Source of the DNA: Callorhinus ursinus
Taxonomy: Eukaryota; Chordata; Mammalia; Carnivora; Otariidae
Length of the DNA stretch: 64,000 nt
NCBI RefSeq assembly: GCF_003265705.1
Contig: NW_020312968.1
Location: forward strand, 7,122,812-7,186,811
Direction: 5' to 3'
Under the pieces are notes generated by a model, which was not told the origin of the DNA, did no database searches, and was given only the letters and a program-made list of their open reading frames with translations. Below, in pieces: positions 21,667 through 35,204 of this stretch. The translations under genes and the position numbers were made by a program. Positions within the stretch are counted from its first letter, which is position 1, and every line of letters starts with the position of its first letter.

Positions 21667-22459
21667 AAAATTCTTGAAGGGACATCAACACATATGTACG
21701 CACACCTTGTGTCAGGGGCCCATTTGCCCAAACTTGGCATTGCAGACCTGCCTCCACTGTTCTTACAATAAAAGCCTGTCCTTGGTCCTCTTTTTGAACC
21801 TTCCCCTCCCAATTTAAGAGATGAGAGCCTCTTTGTGTGTTTCCAGGGAGGCCCTCTGGCTTCTCACTCAGCATCTAACTGCTGATTTATTTCAGCTTTT
21901 TGTTATTTTTTTCCAGGGTATCGGTAGAGCCAGATAATTCACTGTCCTTATGATTACTGTTTCCCTTGTATTTCCACCTACCATGGACAGCGTCCTCGCT
22001 GGCAGCCAGGAGATGGTGGTCAGTTCCAAAATCCCATCTCAGTGTCGTGCTTGTGGACCCATCTTGGTACCTACGGTCACGGGTTGGGATCACTGGATGC
22101 AGGTCCTGAGAAGGATCTTAATGAGAGCTCTTGGGATCAACACCTGTAGAAGAAAACAGGTTTAGGCACAGGAAAAGGCTGAGTTTCCATCGCCCATGGA
22201 AAGCTTCGATGCTGAGATGGCCCCTCGGGTCCGAGCTGGAAGTTAAGGGACCAGTTCTTTATTCCTCCCAGAAGAATAAATCGTTAGATGAAGGCTGTCC
22301 TAGAAGAGTCATGACCTGAGGTGATTCTTCTTCCAACACAGCAGAAGGTTGCCAGCTAAGTGCTACCTTCTGAGATAGCCCCGGGAGAAGAAATCCGCCT
22401 TCCGAAGAGGAATCGGTTGGCACATCACGGCATCCTCCAAATACGCAGCACCTGATTTA

Positions 22460-22560
22460 ATCACTATAAAAACATGCTGCAGCTTTTATAATTATTGTCC
22501 TGTTACTCATAAGGAAATTGAAGCACAGAAAGGTTAAATGGCTATTATCTCAACTGAAGA
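22460..22560 (-). mobile_element. MIR remnant
   Basis: 'ctcataaggaaattgaagc' and 'acagaaaggttaaatggc' match the reverse MIR core. Confidence 0.7.
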
Positions 22561-22584
22561 CAAAGTTTTAGAGACCATTCTAAA

Positions 22585-22745
22585 TTTGAAACAATTACTT
22601 GATTCTGCTGTTGTAACACAAAAGCAGCCACAAGCGATACTTGAACAAATGAACGTGGTTGTGTGCCAATAAAACTTTATTTACAAAAACAGGTGGTGGG
22701 TTGGATTTGGCTCACAGACCATAGCGTTCTGATCCCTGCTTTAGG
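22585..22745 (+). mobile_element. hAT-type DNA transposon remnant
   Basis: 'caaaagcagccacaagcgat', 'gaacgtggttgtgtgcca', 'aataaaactttatttacaaa' and 'tggatttggctcacag' match a common mammalian non-autonomous element of the MER1 group. The exact family name was not recalled. Confidence 0.75.
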
Positions 22746-22959
22746 GATCAGAAGATCCCTAAAGATCTTCCCGAGGCCTTGAAGAACTAGTGAGATTTTT
22801 TAGAGTAACAGAGGAAGGACATTGTAGCAAAGGGAAATTGCATGACATGGTTAGCAATGGTAAGTAGGTAGCAAAACTACAGCACAGAGCTCATGAGGCA
22901 TGGAGGTGGTGGGATGGGGTGACAGCATTAGGGCCATGGTTATGAGTGGGGATGAGAGA

Positions 22960-23395
22960 TGAGGATGGCAAATGAAAAAATTGGAAGCCTCTGGGTGTTT
23001 ACCCATATTAAAGAACAAAAATTCAACTGAGTAAATTTAAAGATCTAATTGACTTTATTCAACAATTCATGAATTGGGTAGCACCCCACCTAGCAAACGA
23101 AAGGGTGCTCCAAGGAGTTGTACAAAATGGAAGGCTTTTAAAGGCAAAAACTGGATGGGACAAGGAAGTTACTAGCAAAGGAGAAGATCTTTTCAGTCAA
23201 GGTCACTTCCTAGAGGATCTTATCATGCAGCTTACCTCTCTGGTACTGAACAGGAAAATTCCAGGCTCATTGGCTTAAAATTCCACTTATGGAAGAGGCT
23301 GAGACTGCACTTAGGTATTAAGTCTTAGTAGGGCTTAACATAAGTGACTGCATTTGGGGCCTGTGGTTTCTTTTTGACACCCAGGCACTTTCATC
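22960..23395 (-). mobile_element. Probable ERVL-type LTR, antisense
   Basis: 'tctaattgactttattcaac', 'aattcatgaattgggtagc', 'gtgctccaaggagttgta' and 'aatggaaggcttttaaagg' resemble an old ERVL LTR in reverse. Ends not defined. Confidence 0.5.
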
Positions 23396-23419
23396 TGCCT
23401 GCAATATTTCCCCTGAGTC

Positions 23420-23835
23420 CTTTGCCTAAGTAAACTCTACTGACCCTTCACAACTCAATTTAAGCAAGAACCATTTTCACAGGAAAGCCTTCAAGGACCC
23501 TCTCCTCAGCCTGTGGCTGGATTGAATGCCTGCTTTGTTATTCCTATAACCCTTTAGGACCTTTCATCATATAAAACCACACCTAATCATCTGCTCACAT
23601 ATATGTCTGTCTCACTATACCAGTGGTTTTTAAGTTCAGCTGTATATTTAGTAGAGCTTGGGTACTCATATATTTTAAAAGCTTCTCCATGATTCTAAAC
23701 TGCAGCCAGGATTGACAATAACTACATTATGCTGTGAGTTCCTCCAGGGCAAATATCCCCTCTAATTTGTCTTTTATCTCTAGCAACTAGCACATAGTAG
23801 ACGCTCAATAATGGTGATGAATTAGGGAATAAATG
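23420..23835 (+). mobile_element. L2 split by MER5A
   Basis: Left part 'ggaaagccttcaaggaccc' to 'gtctgtctcactata'. Right part 'gctgtgagttcctccaggg', 'caactagcacatagtag', 'acgctcaataatgg'. The two halves are in consensus order around 23620-23718. Confidence 0.82.
23620..23718 (+). mobile_element. MER5A inserted in L2
   Basis: Starts CAGTGGTTTTTAAGTTCAG, with 'ttttaaaagcttctccatga' inside. Truncated or diverged at its right end. Confidence 0.7.
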
Positions 23836-23894
23836 GAAGCTCAAGAATGCCACAAGAAGGAGTTTAGACTCCATGTGTGGAGACAATTTTACGC

Positions 23895-24105
23895 CTTCCT
23901 TGACCACTCCCAATAGAATTATATTCTATTTTTATATTATCACAGTGCCTTATATACCCTTGGATCAATAGGTATAATATATGGTACTGTAATTGCTTCA
24001 GAGAAGGTCTCCTCTATTGGACTGTGGCTTCTTGAGGGCAGGGACCCTGTGCTATTCATCTGTGTCCTCTGGGTTCGGCCCACTCAATGACTGTAGAACA
24101 AAACA
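23895..24105 (+). mobile_element. L2 3' end, second copy
   Basis: 'ggactgtggcttcttgagg', 'gcagggaccctgtgctattc' and 'cactcaatgactgta' in L2 order. Confidence 0.8.
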
Positions 24106-26190
24106 AAATGAGATTGCCCCATTCTCAAAAATTATCCATCAACCAGAATCTCCAGGTCTTAGTATCATTATCTTCCCATGGCTCTGCTTTCCCTTCATGT
24201 ACTTGATGATGAGGGTTTTGTGCTTTACAAAGCTGATGTAATTGAAGTAGAACAAAAATCCACCAAAAGCCTGGCAGAGAGCTGCCAACCAATTCTAGAA
24301 AAATTGCAGAGGTGAAGATGTTTTTCATCATCCTCCCTGCACCTTATGACCTACCATTGGGATTCCTTTTAGGTCCACTTGCCCCCTATCAATGTCTCGT
24401 TCTCAAAAAAGCACCCCTTTCCACCTCCCTCTCTCTCAAACCAGAATTCCCTTTCCTTATTTGATGCATATCAACTGGGTAATGGGAAAAAAATAAGCTA
24501 TACTTACTTGTGTAAAAAACTTTGGCCAAGGGTTAAGAAAGCAAGTTTGGCCTCTAACGAATTGTGTGTCTTCAGCTCTATAGGACACAGCTTCTTCTTT
24601 TGTCAAGTTCTTAATCATCATTTTCTATAAATCAAGCATTAGACCTCACCAAAAAATTACTCATTTAAGTGCACCAAGCTATGAATGTTAGGTAGATTTA
24701 AACCTCCTGGGAGTATCTATTTTTTAAAACAGCTCTTACCTATATAAGTAAGCCATTAAATGGCACTGAAAGATATCATATGGGATCTGCACCCCACCCC
24801 CAGCCCGCCCACTCCGGGTTTTTGTTTTGTTTTGTTTTTTTGGCTTACTTTAACATACCACCTCTATTCTCTCACTAGATGAATAAAAGAAAATCACTTT
24901 GCATCTTATTTCAGAAAAATGACCAGTTCCTAATATGAATGTAGGATTAAAATTAGGGCAATTCTGTGTCTATGTGATATAGGGGTTGGTGTTTAACTAT
25001 CTTTCTGTTAGTGCGTGCTCAGTGAAGTGGACTCGGGGAGTTGTAGGGAAGGGAAATATTTCTAGCATCAGAGGCCAGGGGAAATATTTCTAGTGTCATC
25101 CAATGTCATCTCCAAGGCAAGGAATTTCCGGGGGGAGGAAACTCCCTACTCAGGAATTTGCCTTTTCTCATCTTGGTAGCAGAAGCCTGGTCCCAGGCTG
25201 ATAGAACTAGAATAGTCAACTCGTTCTGCTAGCTCTCCCCTGCTCTCATGCTTACCAAGTAATGCTCGGAAGAACATTTAGTTTCTCATATAGACTTCAC
25301 TAGCAGAGAATCTTTTGGCAGTTACATTTCTCATTGTCACTATTTAACTCTAGCATTTTGGGTTTTCCATGGAGTCTGTTGTGAGCTAAGTGAGCATTAA
25401 TCTGTCTCCCTATATCTGGAAAGTTCTGGGACTCTGGCAATATTTGGAGCTGTAAGACTGAAGGCCAGATATGGGATGTAAAAAATAGAGTACAGCAGAT
25501 GCCATGAGCCCTCAGTGGGTCCCAACCAGTAATTTTTCTTCCGTGATTCCATAACTTCATCCTATGTGCCAATGAGTCCTAACTTGGTCTAGAAGCAAGG
25601 GGGTGGTGATTAATGCTGCCTGAAGACTGTGGACACAGCCAGAGAATACCCAAGGGTCTGGAGGGAAAGTGAGGAAAACAAGCTTAGTATGCCATGGCCA
25701 AAATGCCAAAATGCCGGGAATTAAACAATCAGTGGAGACTCCAGACTTGCCTGGCTTATTCTCGGGCTTACTCATGGAGAGAGGCTGTTGACCTATTCTT
25801 TTAAAAGCCTGAATAATTTTTTAATCAAAAGAAAACTAAAATTGGTGTAATTTTATTTCATCTCTTATTGCCAGTCAAAGACATACATCAGACACCCCCC
25901 CCAAAAAAAACGTCAATGAGACCTCACCCAATCTGAGGAGTGAATTTATATTTCTCTATTATATTGTTGTTCACTATTTTACTTTTATTACCATGTATTG
26001 CATTCTAAAAATAAGTTAGGTGCTAGGCAAAAAACTGAATCAGGCTCAAACCCTGCTTAAATTAAGATGCTGGCTGCCAGCCTGTCTCACAGGAATCCTA
26101 TGAGGGTTTAGAGCTGGCTTGAAAACTGGTAAAGAACTCCTACAGAGAGTTGTCAAAATCCTAAGGCAAATAACCAATCCACTCTAATCA
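24106..26190. other. Intergenic without recognised genes
   Basis: Contains a short (TTTTG)n at about 24817-24840 and a 15-bp motif GGGAAATATTTCTAG repeated at 25051 and 25079. No coding pattern or clear transposon seen. Confidence 0.45.
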
Positions 26191-26196
26191 TATCAA

Positions 26197-26197
26197 C

Positions 26198-26229
<32 letters not shown>
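26197..26229. repeat. (TG)n microsatellite
   Basis: Uninterrupted GT repeat of about 32 bp. Confidence 0.93.
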
Positions 26230-26231
<2 letters not shown>

Positions 26232-26249
26232 ACATATATATTTCTATCT

Positions 26250-26330
26250 TCCATTGTTGTGAAGATTATGGATATAAAATGCCTAGCTCATGGCAAGTAC
26301 TCAAAAATGACAGTAATTGTTTTTAAATTA
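26250..26330 (+). mobile_element. MIR tail
   Basis: 'ttgtgaagattatggata' and 'atggcaagtactcaaaaatg'. Confidence 0.6.
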
Positions 26331-27230
26331 TTATCATTATTACTACTACTACAATTAGAAAAGCGATTGCCAATGTAAAGCAGATTTTTCAGAAGAATGG
26401 TAAAAAAGCTATCTAACACACTTCTGCCCTACCACATTCCACCATTTCAGTACTTGAAGCCCTTATTTAAGAAAACATAAAATGGTGAATGAGCACATTG
26501 GCCATTTGCCATTCACTTCGTTATAGAGATAGCCTTGTAAATACATCAAAAATAATATGGTGGTAATAGGCAGGAACAGAAGTAGCCATAAACCCTCATT
26601 CATTGTACCTATTCATTTCTATGCCAATTACATTCATCTCCTGCTAGTGAAATTATTTTCCATTTATCAAAAGTCCCTTTTCTGTGGGGATGTGAATAAC
26701 TAATGACAAAAATCCAGTAAACCACTAAACAGGAAAATCTGGAAGTCAGTTGAAACCACCACGTAAAATAGCTGACTAATTGAGCTGGGATTTAAAGTCC
26801 TCTCTAATATATGGTTTATAGTCCCACAGAGATAAGAAAAAGAACAGACAAGCCAGAAGCAGAAGATAAACAGATAAATAAAACTGAATGGGGAAAACCA
26901 TCTACCCTCTTTTGGAGGAAATGACTTCATAGGTTATGAAGAGTTGAGAGTGCTAAGAATTTATTTTGGCGTGGGACAGTACAGCAGACAAGGCACAGTC
27001 CCATACATCATTTCATTCGATCCCCACAATGACAATGTAGACAGATTACCTGAGAGAATGTCCAAATTTCCAAGCCCTCGCCTGAAAGGAAAGAACAACT
27101 AGATAATTGGTCTCCTTTGTAATTCTAAATATTTTATTCTATGCATATAAAAATATTATTTTAAGAAAGAGTCCTTAGACTTCTCTAGGCTACCAAAAGA
27201 GTCTGTGGAACAAAAACCATTAGAAACCAC
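26331..27230. other. Intergenic; weak MIR at 26960-27080
   Basis: 'catcatttcattcgatccc' and 'acaatgacaatgtagac' suggest a degraded antisense MIR. No gene. Confidence 0.4.
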
Positions 27231-27236
27231 TGCTTG

Positions 27237-27420
27237 GGGGCACCTGGATGGCTCAGTCATTAAGCATCTGCCTTAGGCTCAGTTATGATCCCAGGGTCCT
27301 GGGATCGAGCCCCGCATCGGGCTCCCTGCTCAGCAGGAAGCCTGCTTCTCCCTCTCCCACTCCCCCTGCTTGTGTTCCCTCTCTCTGTCAAATAAATAAA
27401 TAAATAAATCTTAAAAAAAA
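27237..27420 (+). mobile_element. SINEC
   Basis: Plus copy of the common subtype with duplication AAACCACTGCTTG/AAATCACTGCTTG (27224-27236 and 27421-27433). Confidence 0.95.
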
Positions 27421-27699
27421 AAATCACTGCTTGAAAGGCAAGACCCTAATTTGCACACCTCATTTCCACTCTTATCCAATTGGCAGAACTTTGTGAAATG
27501 GTCACACCTCCCTATGAAGAAGATTGATAAATGTAATCATTCATGATAAGTCTTTTGAATCCTCTCTCTCAAATTATCCAGGATTGAAAGACAAAATATC
27601 AGATAGCACTAAAAATAGTTTTCATTTGTTCTAAGAAAGGTCATGACTATTTTATTATACTGGTTTTATTATATTGGTATATCAAATGATTAAAACCCT

Positions 27700-27885
27700 G
27701 CTTGTCAGTGGTTTCCAAATAAGACTGATTATCAGACTCAGTTGAGAGCTTTAAAATATACATATTCTTGGCTTCCATCCCCAGAGATTCTGCTACAGTA
27801 AGTCTGGGGAGAAACCCACATACATATATTTTAAATTTTCTGCAGTGATTCTGATGATCACCAGATTTGCAAAACAGTACTCGAT
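27700..27885 (+). mobile_element. MER5A (hAT-Charlie)
   Basis: CAGTGGTTTCCAAATAAGAC start, 'cccagagattctgctacag' centre and 'gtgattctgatgatcacc' end; nearly full length. Confidence 0.88.
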
Positions 27886-28299
27886 TACTGTTTGCTGAGT
27901 ATTGATCTGCCTGAATGCAACCAGTCCCCATTAGCAAATAATTTATAATTACTTTGAGTGACACCATTAATGAATAGTAGTATGTGTAAAATTTTGTGAA
28001 AATTCCCATCTTCTTTGCTTTTTTTTTTAAACTTCATTCTTCTTCCCTGCTTCCTCTTTTATCTCTCTCTCTCTCTCCTTTATAGTTTTTGCTCCATAAC
28101 AAATAGGATCCTGGAATATTAAAATAAAGAACATAACCTCATTTTTTCATTTGATGAAGTGGCAGGTGGCCTGCATAATAATTACGAAAACCTGCAATGG
28201 TATATTCGTGTATTTATGTCTATATATTTTTTATATTTGTATAATTTCTCTTAAAAAGAGAAAAATTATGTATGTGTGTGTTTGTGTGTGTGGTCAGTT
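27886..28299. other. Intergenic; pyrimidine tract and TG-rich stretch
   Basis: CT-rich patch 28040-28080 and a GT-rich patch 28266-28291. No gene. Confidence 0.45.
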
Positions 28300-28425
28300 A
28301 AGTACAGGTAAGGAAATGGAGGCCCAGAGAGATGAAAGCCCAAAGGTACATGGTTCTAGGCGGTGGTGCCAGGATTCAAGCCCAGGGGTCTGAGTCTAGA
28401 TAGGACTCAACATGTCACTACTCCA
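28300..28425 (-). mobile_element. MIR
   Basis: 'aaggaaatggaggcccagag', 'gtgccaggattcaagccca' and 'gtcactactccact' in reverse MIR order. Confidence 0.82.
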
Positions 28426-28530
28426 CTTCTGGGCCTGTGGGACATGTAAAGTCAGACGCAAATAGACAGGAGATATTCTGGTCTGAAGGTCAGGATAGAG
28501 ACCCGGGCTCCAGATAGAAATGCAGAACTT

Positions 28531-28710
28531 GGGGCGCCTGGGTGGCTCAGTCCTTAAGCGTCTGCCTCCGGCTCAGGTCGTGATCCCAGGGTCCTGGGAT
28601 GGAGCCCCGCGTTGGGCTCCCTGCTCCGCGGGAAGCCTGCTTCTCCCTCTCCCACTCCCCCTGCTTCTGTTCCCTCTCTCTGTCAAATAAATAAAGTCTT
28701 AAAAAAAAAA
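28531..28710 (+). mobile_element. SINEC, well preserved
   Basis: Near-consensus head GGGGCGCCTGGGTGGCTCAG. Duplication AGAAATGCAGAACTT/AGAAATGCAGGACTT (28516-28530 and 28711-28725). Confidence 0.96.
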
Positions 28711-29154
28711 AGAAATGCAGGACTTACCAGCACTTAAAAGGTAAATCCATGGGAGTGGATGGAATCCCCGGCATGGTATTTGTATTTGTAATAGAAAGAA
28801 GACAGATCTGAGGAATTTCAACACATAAGGGATAGAGAAAAAAGAACTCACAACCCCAAAGACTGATTAAATGGTAGAAAAACAAAGTGGGTGTTTTATG
28901 AAAGTCCATGGAAGAAGAATGTTACTAGGAGAGAGCTGTCAACAGAGTCAAAAGCTACTACATGTTAAGTTCTGAAGGGGACTCAGAAGATTCTTTGGCT
29001 TTAGAAACAAGAAGGTAATTGATAACGTTGCTTGGAGTGGCGTCAGTGACATCAGGCACATGCCAAGCTGCGTGTGGGTTGAGGAGTGAGAGGTGGAGAT
29101 CGCGAAACAAGTCTTTCAGGAAGTTTGTCTATGATGAGATAGAAATTATGAACA

Positions 29155-29400
29155 AGCACAGAATAACAAAATGGTTAAGATACAATCTTGCAATCACACA
29201 GAATTTGGTTCGAATCCCTACTCTGCCACATACTTGTTGCATAATCTTAGCTGGCGCCTCACCTTCCTGAGCTTCAGTTCCCTCATCTGCACAATATGGA
29301 AAACAACACTGACCTTAAAAAGAGGTTGAAAGAGGTAAGTTAATAGATTTAACAGCCTCTAGCTCTGTGCCCGGTACAGACTAAATGCTTAGTAGATGGG
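29155..29400 (+). mobile_element. MIR
   Basis: 'tggttcgaatccctactctg', 'gcttcagttccctcatctgc', 'ctgtgcccggtacagac' and 'aatgcttagtagatgg'. Confidence 0.88.
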
Positions 29401-30470
29401 AAGTGCCATTTTATTAATTCTCTTCATACACCATTTAAGAGGATACTGAAATGCCCATGGTTGAAGTCAGAAGCTGAAGACATAGGAAAGGGATCTAACT
29501 GATAGAGTACAACTTATGGGAAAGCCAGGGAAGATGAGATCCAAAGCACAGATAGAGGAATTAACCACAAAAAGTAGAGTGAATTGGCAGGTGCTAGGGT
29601 AGGTAAGTTTGTAGGTTAAGTGGTGCCAAGTAGAGTCATTTTCTGTCTTGTGCTTTCTATTTTTCTGAATGATGCAAGTGTTGAGGTCGTATGTGAAGGG
29701 ATGGGTGGGAGAAGCAGAGGCTTGATAAAATCAGAAAAAAAATTAAGTATCTCCCATGGAGAACCTGGAGGAAGCTGATAAACATGGTAGACCGTATAAA
29801 AACCTGTCAGGGAATTTGAATGATATCTTAGGAACGATGAGTTTATGCCCAGTACTATGTGCCTCAAACGTGTGGTGTTAAAAATGCCGTGTTTTACATT
29901 CTCTGAATCAACTTGATTTCTCACCAACAATGATAATGGACTGAAGGAAAACAAGAAACAGCTTGTTTTCTGCTTCTAAACAGCTGCTAATATCATTCAG
30001 TTGCATAAAGATGCCATTTTGCTTAGAGTTTAAAAAAAAAAACACTGCACATCTTTGAGAAAAAGTATTGCTATTGCTCATAATTAATGACATGACTCAT
30101 CCATCCTATTGATAAGTACTGCTCTTTAAATGGTACTGGCAAAGAGGAAGCAGGTGAGCAGCTTTTTAAAACATTAAGTTGCTGTTCTTGCATATGAAAC
30201 ATATGAGGTTGAAGCTTAACTTCAAAATAATAGATTAAATTTTGAGGGTCAGAACTAAAGGATGTGATTCCACAATTTACACAGAAATTTGTAACTCTTT
30301 TTGGTAATCTTTAAAATATCATTTAAAAACATGTATCTTTGCTGGAAGAATCATAGTGGGAAAACATCCCACAGTCTATCACAAAAATACCAGTAATTGG
30401 TTCTTTATGCTCAGTTTGGTTGATAAAGTGTATATATTTATCACACCACCATTACCAAAATAAAATAATG
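29401..30470. other. Intergenic, nothing recognised
   Basis: A 112-codon minus-strand open frame (29616-29954) has no recognisable content. Confidence 0.4.
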
Positions 30471-30760
30471 ACATTTGATTGGGAATAATCAAATGGAGAT
30501 CATTTTTTCAAGTCACTCACTTGAACAAAAGAAGCTTTATTCTTCTCCTTATTACGAAAGCAATACATGTTAAGTATAAAAAAATATTAAAATCAGCTGT
30601 ATTCCCATCATAATGAAATAATCCCTGTTCACATTTTCTTGTATGTATTTCAAGGATTTTTTCTAAGTATTTGCATGTATATGCATTTTTAACAAAGAGA
30701 TCATGCTACTTTGAAATTTTGTTGGGTTTCATAATATACATTTATGAACATATTCAATGT
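30471..30760. mobile_element. Old interspersed repeat, family unassigned
   Basis: 'attacgaaagcaatacatg', 'ttcccatcataatgaaata', 'aacaaagagatcatgctac' follow the pattern of a widespread ancient mammalian repeat that I cannot name. Confidence 0.45.
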
Positions 30761-30785
30761 TCTTAAATAATCTTCAGTAATTTTA

Positions 30786-30977
30786 TAAAGATTTTATTTA
30801 TTTGAGAGACAGCAAGCGAGAGAGAAAGTATGAGCAGGGGGAGGGGCAGAGTGAGAGAGAGAGAGAAGCAGACTCCCCGCTGAGCAGGGAGTCTGATGTG
30901 GAGCTGATCCCAGGACCCTGGGATCATGACCCAAGCAGAAGGCAGACACTTAACTGACTGAGCCACCCAGGCACCCC
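30786..30977 (-). mobile_element. SINEC
   Basis: Reverse copy from 'aaagattttatttatttgag' to 'gagccacccaggcacccc'. Target duplication is not clean. Confidence 0.9.
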
Positions 30978-31204
30978 CACCAATTTTTTTATTAGCTGTT
31001 GTCATCTGAATGTGCTAACATTTAGAATACTAATCCCTTAGTACTAAACATTATTTCTCCACTGACATTTTTTTTCTTGTTAATGCTATCAACTACAATA
31101 AAATAAACATGTTTATAGATAATTCTTGGTATATAACTGTTATTTCTTTCATATATATTCCTAGAGACTTCAATACCAGGTTAAAAGCTATGCTTACTTT
31201 TTAA

Positions 31205-31365
31205 AACATCTGTTTATTAATGCAACAGATGCTTAGTGACCATCAACAAATATTAGATACATATTTATTGAATTATTAGGTAGTAGACTAAACAACAGGA
31301 ATACTCAGTAGAGCAAATATAGTTTCTGCACTCAATGACCCTAAAGTTTGAAGACAAAGTAAACA
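31205..31365 (-). mobile_element. L2 3' end
   Basis: 'catcaacaaatattagatac', 'atttattgaattattagg' and 'agtttctgcactcaatgacc' match the antisense L2 end. Confidence 0.6.
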
Positions 31366-31499
31366 ATCCTTTGTCACATATGTTAAAATGGCAATCAGAA
31401 AAAATGCAAGTTACAATCCCACCATTAATATATGAGAACACCTATTTCTTTACATAGGCACCAACTTTTAATACCAAGCCTAAGGGGAAAAAAATGTCA

Positions 31500-31605
31500 C
31501 TTTGATGAGTGACAATGTTTGTCATGCTAATTTGCATTTCTTTGATTTCTAGTGAAGCTGAACATTTTTTTAACATATTTATACTGCTCTGACATATTTG
31601 GGGGA
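31500..31605 (-). mobile_element. Ancient L1 ORF2 remnant
   Basis: 'ctaatttgcatttctttgat' and 'ctagtgaagctgaacattt' match a familiar antisense L1 ORF2 segment. Confidence 0.55.
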
Positions 31606-31639
31606 AAATGCTGCTTTAAAAATCTGTGGAATTGTTTGG

Positions 31640-32030
31640 CTTTTCTAATGCAGCTCCTAAAGTCTTATTTTTCATTTTATAAAATTTCTACAGCTCTTTA
31701 GAAATAGAGTTGAAATACTCAATATTGTGATAAAAACTTTTATTTATGAGGTATGACTTTATAGAGCTCATTTATCTTTATAACACCATAAGGAAGAATG
31801 AAGGAGGAATTTTTATATTGCACATACAAGTGCACATTATCATAAATTATAAAAGTATTTGATGGTGCTAAAGAAAGGAATGAGGAATCAATTTCCTTTT
31901 CTATGCCTGAATTTATATCCTTAATATCTTTCTCCCACATGTATATTTTTACTTCTATTTATTCAACCAGTATTTTGTTCAGTAGGAAGACCCCTAAAAG
32001 CAGTCTGTAATAGTGGACAGTAATGACTGT
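31640..32030. other. AT-rich intergenic, nothing recognised
   Basis: No gene or clear repeat. Confidence 0.4.
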
Positions 32031-32560
32031 TTATTGACAACCACTCTCCCCTCCCCCTTCTTCTGTGTTTACTGAACACAATTTTGTTCTGTTTTCTACT
32101 CCTGGGTGAAGGTAACCCTTAACTCAGCTCAGTGGTACATCCTAACCAATCATGATTCCATTTGCTGCAGTGATTGGTTTAGGTCTCAGCATGTGATACA
32201 TTTTTAGCCAATGAGTTGCAGGAGAAATCTGCTGATCGCCTCCAAGAAAGGTTGCCTCACTTTTACAAAAGATAAACTCAGAGAGACCATCTCTTCCCAT
32301 ATTGTCAAACACTGTCACGTCTGCCTCTGACCATGACTGCCACCTTGTAACCAAAGCTACCCAAAGAAGAATGGTTAAGCAGGAAATACAGAAAGAATCT
32401 GGATCCTCGATGACATCATTGAACCAATGAATAAATCCAACCCGACCTAGAAGCCTTTCTTCAGGACTTCTTCTTACGTGTCTTCATTGTTTAAGACATT
32501 GCATTTGAATTTCCTGTTACTTGTTGTGCACGATATCCTGACTGATATACATGGTTTTGA
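32030..32560 (+). mobile_element. Ancient interspersed repeat, family unassigned
   Basis: 'ccaatcatgattccatttgc', 'gtgattggtttaggtctc', 'gcatgtgatacatttttagc' and the end 'tgtttaagacattgcatttg' are typical of an old LTR/DNA-type mammalian repeat. The boundaries are approximate. Confidence 0.5.
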
Positions 32561-33781
32561 ATTTAGAAGGTAAATTTAGGGTTGTTAATTCACCTCTTTG
32601 AGCTCAGGTTCTTCATTGAGAGAGAAGAGGCAAGGAGAGAGGGAGAAAGAGTTCTGTGTATCTCAATCCATTATTTTATAAAAGCAAAGTCATTTTTTAA
32701 TATTAAAAAATAGAAAAGACATGATCTCAGGAAAAAAATCTTGGAAGTTAAATTAATTAAGCCTTTTTAAAAAACAGTGTGCAATCTTTTTTTTCCTCAT
32801 TTCTTTGTGGAGTGAAAAATTCGTCTAGATTCTGGTTGGGAAATCATTTGATAAGACAAGTCATATATCCATAAACTAAATAATAGTATGAATAAATTTT
32901 TGGTTCTACTTAAGATAAGAGTTCTAAAAAATCAGAGATCATGGAAAACAAGAAGGCTGGGGAATTTTATTAATAGAGGTGCAAAGCCATTAGCCATGCA
33001 GTCAGTAGGAGCTAGATCAATTTCTGGAAAGAAATGAGTAGAGTATTTTAGGCAGTAAGCTGCATAAACAAAAGCCCAAGGCCAGGAATAATTATGGTGA
33101 ATGAGGCCTGGGGGAGCACTCCAGCCTGACTAGGATGGAGATTTCATTTAGGGAGATGGATCCTAAAATTAGGACTTATGGACCTTCAGGATTGTGTATG
33201 TCTTCTCAGAGGTCTTTGAGTTTTCAGACAGTTTTTATATTTAATGTTTTCATTTCAGAGATCATCTAAAACATTAATGTAAGTATAGGTAGATCATAAG
33301 GATGGCCACTGAAACCTAATCACTGCTACATCATTACAGGACCTATTTTGGTATTCATATTTATGATCTGGTTCATATAAGAACTTCTCGTTCACTTAAA
33401 AAAATGACATTTTTTTCATAATGAGGACTATTCTGCTATATATTTATTGTTTCCTTTTCCTTTTTTAACACACAACTAGATTATACTTAGTAGCCTCTCT
33501 TGATTTGTACCTGGCCAGGTGACTATTCTGGCAGAAGTTATGCTATTTCCAAGTCAGGCCCATATAAGAACCCACCCCACTTCCCCTCCAGCACATACAA
33601 TCTTTGCTCTCTTTCCCCATCTGTCAACTGAACAGAAAAGGCCACTAAGGATAAAAGGTAGGTAGAGTCACAAAATGGAAGGAGTCATGAAATGTGGAAG
33701 GCTGTCTGATCAGACTTTGACATGAGTGAGAAGTGAATTTTATTGGGGTCAGCCACTGAAAACTCAAGGCTTACATGTCGT
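32561..33781. other. Intergenic, possibly old repeats
   Basis: 33,035-33,135 ('ggcagtaagctgcataaac', 'cccaaggccaggaataat') resembles an antisense old LINE fragment. No gene recognised. Confidence 0.35.
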
Positions 33782-33798
33782 AAGAGTTAACACTATCT

Positions 33799-35187
<1,389 letters not shown>

Positions 35188-35204
35188 AAGAGTTAACACT
35201 ATCT

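Larger units (their letters stand above)
20461..22440 (-). mobile_element. Possible old ERV internal region (non-coding remnant)
   Basis: This stretch has no simple LINE/SINE signature and carries broken open frames mostly on the minus strand (20516-20803, 21542-21874, 21887-22093). It lies to the left of an antisense LTR-like block at 22960-23390. I infer a decayed ERVL/MaLR-like interior, but no diagnostic motif is visible, so the call is weak. A SINE (21439-21666) and a (TG)n tract interrupt it. Confidence 0.3.
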
